Below, piece by piece: positions 1 through 5,033 of a DNA stretch of 7,972 nt (position 1 is its first letter; each line of letters starts with the position of its first letter). The position numbers and the translations under genes were made by a program. The DNA comes from Nitratifractor sp. (GTDB lineage: Bacteria > Campylobacterota > Campylobacteria > Campylobacterales > Sulfurovaceae): positions 1 through 7,972 of the forward strand of contig WFYP01000025.1 of assembly GCA_015490055.1 (NCBI GenBank), read 5' to 3'. The notes beneath the pieces are model-generated. The model saw only the letters and a list, made by a program, of their open reading frames with translations. It was not told where the DNA came from and made no database searches.

Positions 1-251
1 CTATTCATCCATTTATAGATGGCAACGGAAGAACTGCAAGATTATTAATGAATTTAGTATTGCTTCAAAACGGTTATCCTCAAGCTATCATCAAGGTATC
101 TAACAGAGCAGAGTATATTCAAGCAGTTGAAACATATCAGCAGAGTAGCGACAATGATTACAGTGATTTTTATAAAGTAGTTTTACAAAGTGTAAATGAG
201 AGTTTAGAACTCTACTCAAAAATTGTTGTAGATGATATACAAGTAATTTAG
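1..251 (+). CDS. Fic-domain protein, C-terminal part (5' end outside window)
   Basis: This is the 3' end of a Fic (filamentation induced by cAMP) family gene; the reading frame enters at position 3 and stops with TAG at 249-251. The first visible residues form the Fic catalytic motif HPFIDGNGRTAR (positions 6-41). Its His is the catalytic base, and the GNGR loop binds the phosphates of the nucleotide substrate. Fic enzymes usually transfer AMP, or another phosphate-containing group, to a hydroxyl on a target protein. About 70 residues follow the motif, mostly predicted helix, and the family core usually ends in such a region. No inhibitory-helix motif (S/TxxxE(G/N)) is visible in this part, but it could lie in the missing N-terminus. 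An ATG at 48 exists, but starting there would remove the catalytic motif, so it is not a true start. The recombinase gene follows after 8 nt and is probably co-transcribed. The target is unknown. Confidence 0.88.
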   Translation, partial: IHPFIDGNGRTARLLMNLVLLQNGYPQAIIKVSNRAEYIQAVETYQQSSDNDYSDFYKVVLQSVNESLELYSKIVVDDIQVI

Positions 252-259
252 GGGTTTTT

Positions 260-892
260 ATGATAATAGGCTATATCAGAGTAAGCACAGAACAACAGTC
301 AATGAAGAATCAAAAGCATAAACTGTTGGAATATGCTCAAAATAATAAAATGATTATTGATGAATTTATAGAGCTGGAAATCTCTTCTAAAAAAGATCAA
401 AAAGAGAGATTGCTTGATGAAGTGTTTGAGAAGCTCAAAAGTGATGACATATTTATGTGTACAGAGCTTTCAAGACTTGGTAGAAATATGTTAGAGATTT
501 TAAATCTAATTGAAAAATTCAATAATGCAGACATTAAACTCATTTTTACAAATCAACCTGAGCTTTCAACAAATAAAAATGAGGCTCTTTCATCTTTACT
601 TTTAGCAATCTATGGTTACTTCGCACAAACAGAACGAGAGATTATAAGTCAAAGAACAAAACAGGGACTAGCAGCTGCCCGAGCAAGTGGAAAAACTCTT
701 GGACGTCCAAAGGGTGTTAAAAATAAGAATAGAGTTCTTGATCCTTTTAAAGATGAGATTAAAAAATATCTTGAAATGGAATTGATGCAAACGAATATAT
801 TAAAGATAATCAATTCACAATTAGAAAAAAAAGTATCCTTGACTTCACTTAGATATTTTATATCGACTACTAAAGAGCTCAAATCAATTTAA
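260..892 (+). CDS. Serine recombinase (resolvase/invertase family)
   Basis: This 210-residue protein is a small serine site-specific recombinase of the resolvase/invertase type, which cuts and rejoins DNA through a phosphoserine link. The N-terminus reads GYIRVST, placing the nucleophile at Ser9, with QQS just after it as in resolvases. The second active-site block, ELSRLGRN, lies at residues 69-76 and carries the conserved Arg residues. The long E helix with QTEREIISQRTKQGLAAAR spans roughly 122-141 and leads into GKTLGRPKG (144-152), the minor-groove-binding hinge. Residues from about 155 to 210 form a short C-terminal DNA-binding part, which is less typical than the usual helix-turn-helix. 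The length is normal and all catalytic motifs are present, so the enzyme looks active. The start is supported by a G-rich Shine-Dalgarno stretch at 250-254. It lies 8 nt after the Fic gene and is convergent with the CRISPR array. Whether it inverts, resolves or integrates DNA cannot be told, and no crossover site was recognised. Confidence 0.93.
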   Translation: MIIGYIRVSTEQQSMKNQKHKLLEYAQNNKMIIDEFIELEISSKKDQKERLLDEVFEKLKSDDIFMCTELSRLGRNMLEILNLIEKFNNADIKLIFTNQPELSTNKNEALSSLLLAIYGYFAQTEREIISQRTKQGLAAARASGKTLGRPKGVKNKNRVLDPFKDEIKKYLEMELMQTNILKIINSQLEKKVSLTSLRYFISTTKELKSI

Positions 893-930
893 GTTTTAGA
901 TAAGGTCCGTTTCGCTTTTAATTCATTTAT

Positions 931-958
931 GCAGAAATTACCCTATTCGGTAGTAAAC
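931..958 (-). repeat. Degenerate leader-distal terminal repeat
   Basis: This is the last repeat of the array. Positions 942-958 are identical to the consensus (17 nt). The remaining 11 positions, 931-941, keep only two matches. In the crRNA sense the 5' flank, the first stem arm and the loop are intact, while the second stem arm and the 8-nt handle are lost. A shifted 4-bp stem (TACC with GGTA) can still form. Decay of the terminal repeat is usual at the old end of an array and fixes the array's direction. Confidence 0.9.
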
Positions 959-2338
959 GCTTTACAGGCAAAAAAGTAGAATATACTAATCTTCCAAGCT
1001 ACCTATTCGGTAGTAAACAGCATTTTTTTATGTCTCTTTTACTTTGTTGTCTTCCAAGCTACCTATTCGGTAGTAAACAGCTATAGAAGAAGTTTTATCA
1101 TCTTTATAAACTTCCAAGCTACCTATTCGGTAGTAAACGTGATGAGAGATTATTAGAAAATTTAGCAGTACTTCCAAGCTACCTATTCGGTAGTAAACAA
1201 GTATCAAGAGCAATTAACCGAACTTTAAAACTTCCAAGCTACCTATTCGGTAGTAAACAGATTGTGATTGATGAGAGTTTATAATCTTTTCTTCCAAGCT
1301 ACCTATTCGGTAGTAAACGATATATTATCTTCTTACAAAGCTAATAATAACTTCCAAGCTACCTATTCGGTAGTAAACATTTTGATGAGAAATTTACTGA
1401 CCTTAGTTCTCTTCCAAGCTACCTATTCGGTAGTAAACCGTAAGAGTAGAACCACCATTAATTTTATCTTCTTCCAAGCTACCTATTCGGTAGTAAACCT
1501 CTATTTTTCAACATATATTTTATAATTTCACTTCCAAGCTACCTATTCGGTAGTAAACAAGATACTCAATACAATGTAAATAGTTCAATTCTTCCAAGCT
1601 ACCTATTCGGTAGTAAACATGGCAGGATATTCAGCATTAGCAGGAAGTATCTTCCAAGCTACCTATTCGGTAGTAAACAAAGTATTTATGAATATGGCAT
1701 CGAGTCGTTTCTTCCAAGCTACCTATTCGGTAGTAAACAGTCTATTCAGATGACAAAAGTTTTATACTTTCTTCCAAGCTACCTATTCGGTAGTAAACGA
1801 AGCATTAAGAACATAGTAAATCAAGATAGACTTCCAAGCTACCTATTCGGTAGTAAACCTCCTGCTGTGAATGCACTTAAAAGCTCTTTTCTTCCAAGCT
1901 ACCTATTCGGTAGTAAACACGACCATAAACGGCTATATTCGGCTTTAAAACTTCCAAGCTACCTATTCGGTAGTAAACTTATTGTTTCCATACCAACACT
2001 TGATATGATACTTCCAAGCTACCTATTCGGTAGTAAACGAGAGATATTTGATAGCTCCTTTTTATAGAAACTTCCAAGCTACCTATTCGGTAGTAAACCG
2101 TATGATGATTCGCTCGGCTATCCTACTATTCTTCCAAGCTACCTATTCGGTAGTAAACTAAAATTAAAACTCTCATTTCACACCTCTTTTCTTCCAAGCT
2201 ACCTATTCGGTAGTAAACGCTTTTAGCTCATTATGAGTTGCATAGTAAAGCTTCCAAGCTACCTATTCGGTAGTAAACGTTGATAAATTTATCTATGTTG
2301 ATATATCTTTCTTCCAAGCTACCTATTCGGTAGTAAAC
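931..2338 (-). CRISPR. Type I-F CRISPR array: 23 perfect repeats plus 1 degenerate, 23 spacers
   Basis: A 28-bp repeat recurs every 60 bp, with perfect copies starting at 991, 1051, 1111 and so on to 2311 (23 copies with no differences). A degenerate copy at 931-958 closes the left end. All 23 spacers are exactly 32 bp, the standard for type I-F. On the minus strand the repeat reads GTTTA, then stem arm CTACC, loop GAATA, stem arm GGTAG, then CTTGGAAG. This matches the general plan of I-F repeats (5-bp stem, 5-nt loop, 8-nt tail). Cas6f should therefore cut after repeat nucleotide 20, leaving CTTGGAAG as the 5' handle of each crRNA. The minus orientation is supported by the degenerate repeat at the left end, by the leader and promoter at the right end, and by agreement with the cas operon. 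Spacers next to 2338 are thus the youngest. No duplicated spacer was seen by eye. Target identities cannot be told without a search. Confidence 0.98.
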
Positions 2339-2351
2339 AGCAAATTCATGT

Positions 2352-2373
2352 TTGGAAGTTACTATATAGCTTC
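2352..2373 (-). promoter_or_regulatory. Leader segment with dyad symmetry and a complement of the repeat handle
   Basis: An 8-bp palindrome CTATATAG (2362-2369) is flanked by GAAG (2355-2358) and CTTC (2370-2373). The overlapping TTGGAAG at 2352-2358 on the plus strand is the exact reverse complement of CTTCCAA at 2311-2317 in the first repeat. In the pre-crRNA this gives a 7-nt leader sequence complementary to the crRNA handle. Its place 13 nt from the first repeat fits a site for integration or processing, but the role is inference and short matches can arise by chance. Confidence 0.3.
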
Positions 2374-2393
2374 ATTAAAAGAAGATTTCACAA

Positions 2394-2402
2394 ATTATAC
2401 CA
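2394..2402 (-). promoter_or_regulatory. Extended -10 promoter of the CRISPR array
   Basis: The minus strand reads TGGTATAAT, a perfect TATAAT hexamer (2399-2394) with the TGn extension. Transcription would start near 2387, about 50 nt before the first repeat. The region 17 nt upstream reads AAATAG, which is a poor -35 box, but it is A/T-rich. An extended -10 can work without a -35, and epsilon-type proteobacterial promoters often lack one. No better promoter was seen in the leader. Confidence 0.7.
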
Positions 2403-2424
2403 TTCTTTTTTTAATACTATTTGA

Positions 2425-2444
2425 AAGCCCTTATTTAGGGGCTT
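2425..2444. terminator. Hairpin between cas6f and the CRISPR leader promoter, possible terminator
   Basis: AAGCCC (2425-2430) pairs with GGGCTT (2439-2444) across a short A/T loop. On the plus strand the stem can grow to 7 bp through a T-G wobble and is followed by GTTTTAT. On the minus strand it is followed by TCAAATAG, which is a weak U-tract. It lies 42 nt after the cas6f stop and just upstream of the array promoter. It may therefore end the cas operon transcript, or stop antisense transcripts leaving the array on the plus strand. The symmetry is clear, but the direction of action is not. Confidence 0.5.
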
Positions 2445-2486
2445 GTTTTATCTACTGAAAATAAAGGTATATTTTTTAGATAAAAA

Positions 2487-3038
2487 TCAAAACCATGGAA
2501 TAGCTGAAATATTACTTAATCCGAATGTATCAAATTCACCTTTAGTCTCTTTATCTTGTAACTCTCCAAATTCTATAAAGCGTCTATGTAGTTGACCATT
2601 TGACATACTCATAAGATCAACATAAGGATTATCTAAACCTCCTTGGAACATTTTAATTCGGTACTTTTTAATATCTTCTTCAGGGATAGTGCCTCTTTTA
2701 ACAAGCCGTCTTAATTTGGCTTCTGTCATGTTTTGTTGTACTCTTGATACGGTTCGGTATCGCACATTTTCAGGAACAGTCGCTATATTTGAAACTTTGC
2801 AAAATGCTTTATATTTCCCAAGCCAATCTTTTTCATTTAACTTTTCAAGAGACTCTTTACTTCCATGAATACGGAATAATCTACCTAGTTTTAATCTATA
2901 CTCAGGAAAACTAACAGCTATATCTTTTGATTTTAAATCATATAAGCGTTTATGAAATGCTGTATAGAGTTGATTAAGTAAAATATTTTCTCTTATCTCT
3001 TTGTTTGGTACAATTTTAATATCTATATAACAGTCCAT
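2487..3038 (-). CDS. cas6f: Cas6f (Csy4) crRNA-processing endoribonuclease
   Basis: Cas6f cuts the repeat hairpin of the pre-crRNA and stays bound to the 3' stem-loop of the mature crRNA, forming the head end of the interference complex. The 183-residue length is normal for the family. The N-terminus MDCYIDI, the SFPEYR segment (43-48), LFRIH (54-58), VSRVQ (97-101), the basic helix around 106-116 (AKLRRLVKRG) and the terminal PWF all agree with Csy4. The catalytic His is His29, the same position as in the Pseudomonas aeruginosa enzyme. The serine pair SMS at 144-146 lies where the catalytic Ser148 of that enzyme is expected. The basic helix would sit in the major groove of the repeat stem. 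A Shine-Dalgarno AAGG (3048-3045) lies 6 nt before the ATG. The gene is 3 nt after cas5fv, is last in the operon and faces the leader and array. The enzyme looks intact. Confidence 0.96.
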   Translation of the reverse strand: MDCYIDIKIVPNKEIRENILLNQLYTAFHKRLYDLKSKDIAVSFPEYRLKLGRLFRIHGSKESLEKLNEKDWLGKYKAFCKVSNIATVPENVRYRTVSRVQQNMTEAKLRRLVKRGTIPEEDIKKYRIKMFQGGLDNPYVDLMSMSNGQLHRRFIEFGELQDKETKGEFDTFGLSNISAIPWF

Positions 3039-3041
3039 AAT

Positions 3042-4073
3042 TTACCTTACCTCTCTTGTATCTATATTAACAACATACGCTAAACCTTTTTTTCCTAAGT
3101 AAAAACTGGAAACACCTGCATTTTCTATCATTTTTTTTAACTCTTTTGCTTTATCTCTTGATATATCAATAGTTATTTCCAAAACACCACTGGCTTTTGT
3201 TAGCATAGAGGTTGTTTTTCCGATACCTTTAATTTTATCTTCCTTAATATATGGATTTCCAAATACTTTTTTCATTTCACCTGTCGTAAATTTATCCATG
3301 AAATTTTTCTTAGTAAAAGTTCTTTTTGAAATTCCAGGGATTGTTGCTGTTTTTGTCAAAGCAGAACTCAAGTCGTACTGTGATGATAATCTCTTTAACT
3401 GTAAGTATAAAGCTGAACAATAAAGATTTAAAGGTACAACTAAATCTTTTTTATTTTTATAATTTGTTCCTTCAAAATTTCTTTCTAAAACAGCTAATAC
3501 TTTAATCACTGTATCATCCTCACCAAGGGCTTTTATTTTTCCAATTTCTGCAAATCTGTCAGATATAACAAGAGGGTCTAGGTCTATATCTTTTTCAATA
3601 TCTTTACCTTGAACTATAAACTCCATAAGTTCATCAACATCCAATGTCAAAATACCCCAAAACTCTTTAGAATAATCAGAACTAAACATTGCATCATTAG
3701 TTTTTATCATACCTGTGTAGGAACTTTTATCAGTATTTCCAGACATATTACGCAGATACACTAACTCATCACTAGAAACTTTAACATTATCTTTAAAAGA
3801 TACAAATGACTTAATATCCTTAAAATAGTAACCTTCATTTTCTCTTGCTTGATACAACTTTCTTTGGTCACCTATAAGTCGATTTAAAATACCCATTACT
3901 GTATTGAGAGTAACTTCTCTTTTAATAAAATACTTATCTTTATCTTTACCATTCAAATTTGAATAGGAAGCTATAAAAGTTCTTCCTTTTTTCCCTTTAG
4001 GAAGAGCTTCATCATTGCTCCCATCTAAAAAAGAGTTTCTCCAACTTGCTTCATACTCTATCTCTATTTTCAT
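3042..4073 (-). CDS. cas5fv: Cas5fv, type I-F2 effector subunit replacing the large subunit
   Basis: This 343-residue protein matches, from my memory of the family, Cas5fv of the Shewanella putrefaciens I-Fv complex. Shared stretches include SFLDGSN (14-20), MGILNRLIGDQRKLYQAR (60-77), YCSALYLQLKRL (218-229), the FTKKNFMDKFTTG region (253-265), GNPYIK (272-277), and a C-terminal block with ENAGVSSFYLGKKGLAYV (317-334). Cas5 proteins hold the 5' handle of the crRNA. In I-F2 this subunit also carries an extra helical domain, probably the central part here (about 130-240). That domain takes over the work of the missing Cas8f, including PAM recognition and contact with the displaced DNA. The ATG lies 2 nt after the cas7fv stop with no strong Shine-Dalgarno, so translation is probably coupled. 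The protein is complete and shows no disruption. The I-F2 assignment follows from this gene and cas7fv together. Confidence 0.93.
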   Translation of the reverse strand: MKIEIEYEASWRNSFLDGSNDEALPKGKKGRTFIASYSNLNGKDKDKYFIKREVTLNTVMGILNRLIGDQRKLYQARENEGYYFKDIKSFVSFKDNVKVSSDELVYLRNMSGNTDKSSYTGMIKTNDAMFSSDYSKEFWGILTLDVDELMEFIVQGKDIEKDIDLDPLVISDRFAEIGKIKALGEDDTVIKVLAVLERNFEGTNYKNKKDLVVPLNLYCSALYLQLKRLSSQYDLSSALTKTATIPGISKRTFTKKNFMDKFTTGEMKKVFGNPYIKEDKIKGIGKTTSMLTKASGVLEITIDISRDKAKELKKMIENAGVSSFYLGKKGLAYVVNIDTREVR

Positions 4074-4075
4074 AA

Positions 4076-5032
4076 CTAATCTTTAGCATAAAAATAGCTT
4101 GCATATTTACCATTTAAAGTAGATACGATAGAACTCTCATCACTTTTAATTCTCATCATTTTATTGCTATCATTATAATCAACACTCATCTCATCAACAT
4201 ACATATACGATTTTGCTTGACGGATAGAGAGTTCATTTAGTTTATGTAAAGTTTCATCTATCAAAATAGCCACAGCATCATCATTAAGTAAGATACCATT
4301 TTCTCCCTCTTCAAAAATCGTTCCATTTCTCACACAGTTTTTATGAAAAGTAGCTTTAGGGGAACGACTACTATCAAGTGAAGTAATATACTCTTCAACA
4401 AGTTGAGCAACCTCTTCACCCTCTCCCTCTTTAATTGCCATTGCTTCTCTATCAAATTTTTTATCTAATGATATAAATTGAAGTTGCTCTATACTTATAG
4501 AACCATACGAGATATACTCTGTATCTCCAAATGTTGTTTTAGAGTAAAAAGAAGAACTATCTCTTTCCCCAGCTTGGCCAAACTGTTCAAAGTTTCCATT
4601 TCCAAGTTGATCTACAAAATCTTCAATGAGTAATGGACTTGTTCTTTTGTTTTGGGTTGCAGGAACTACAAACCCTCTGATAAGTCCTGTTAATGAAGCC
4701 AAAACATTTTTTATATTTTTAGTATTTGCATAGTGAAGATCAAAAGCTTGTTCACGAAAAAGATGATGACGAATACAATTTTGGCTTATATATAAAGGAT
4801 TTACTTTAAAATCAATATCAGTTGCTTCTTTTTTATATTTATACCCTGTCTCTTCTTTTACTCTACCCGATAAGTTTGTATAACCACGGAGTTTAGGCAT
4901 TGTATGATTATCTACTGTTTTACCACCATCTCCAAGTAAAGTTGTTGGACCATTCCAATTAACAACACCATGACCTTTAGACACTATCTTAAAATCAACA
5001 CTTCTTATACCTGTTATTTTTTCACTTCTCAT
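4076..5032 (-). CDS. cas7fv: Cas7fv, type I-F2 backbone subunit
   Basis: Cas7fv polymerises along the crRNA spacer and forms the helical backbone of the interference complex. The 318-residue protein strongly resembles, from memory, Cas7fv of Shewanella putrefaciens. Notable blocks are GHGVVNWNGPTTL (20-32), NHTMPKLRGYTNL (42-54), YISQNCIRHHLFREQAFDLH (81-100), LIRGFVVPATQ (117-127), KRTSPLLIEDFVDQLGNGNF (129-148), the segment around TTFGDTEYISYGSISIEQLQ (166-185), and SIRQAKSYMYVD (269-280). It is distinct in detail from Csy3 of classical I-F1. A Shine-Dalgarno AAGGA (5045-5041) lies 8 nt before the ATG, which supports the start. Only 1 nt separates it from the cas3 stop, so no cas8f (csy1) gene can lie between them. 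This absence is the hallmark of I-F2. The reading frame is intact. Confidence 0.94.
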   Translation of the reverse strand: MRSEKITGIRSVDFKIVSKGHGVVNWNGPTTLLGDGGKTVDNHTMPKLRGYTNLSGRVKEETGYKYKKEATDIDFKVNPLYISQNCIRHHLFREQAFDLHYANTKNIKNVLASLTGLIRGFVVPATQNKRTSPLLIEDFVDQLGNGNFEQFGQAGERDSSSFYSKTTFGDTEYISYGSISIEQLQFISLDKKFDREAMAIKEGEGEEVAQLVEEYITSLDSSRSPKATFHKNCVRNGTIFEEGENGILLNDDAVAILIDETLHKLNELSIRQAKSYMYVDEMSVDYNDSNKMMRIKSDESSIVSTLNGKYASYFYAKD

Positions 5033-5033
5033 T

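Larger units (their letters stand above)
2339..2486 (-). promoter_or_regulatory. CRISPR leader
   Basis: This AT-rich 148-bp stretch contains no gene and lies between the cas6f stop and the first perfect repeat, at the end of the array opposite the degenerate repeat. It fits the leader that drives array transcription and receives new spacers. It contains, in minus-strand order, a hairpin at 2425-2444, an extended -10 promoter at 2394-2402, and a symmetric segment at 2352-2373 next to the first repeat. No convincing match to the IHF consensus was found, although IHF-type sites are common in I-F leaders of gammaproteobacteria. Confidence 0.85.

Noticed and set aside
649..882. Minus-strand open frame inside the recombinase gene.
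   Set aside because: It is wholly antisense to a gene with clear catalytic motifs, and shows no recognisable domain.
1028..2067. Open reading frames across the CRISPR array (1028-1213 minus, 1268-1525 and 1750-2067 plus) with periodic peptides such as FQATYSVVN and LPSYLFGSK.
   Set aside because: They are the repeat translated over and over; a 60-bp unit keeps frame. They are not genes.
959..2310. Self-targeting spacers or duplicate spacers.
   Set aside because: No spacer was seen to match another spacer or the genes of this window on inspection by eye. A genome-wide search is needed to exclude self-targeting elsewhere.
2339..2486. IHF binding site in the leader, as in I-F leaders of gammaproteobacteria.
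   Set aside because: The closest match (TTTCAA near 2419-2424) fails the TTR half of the consensus.
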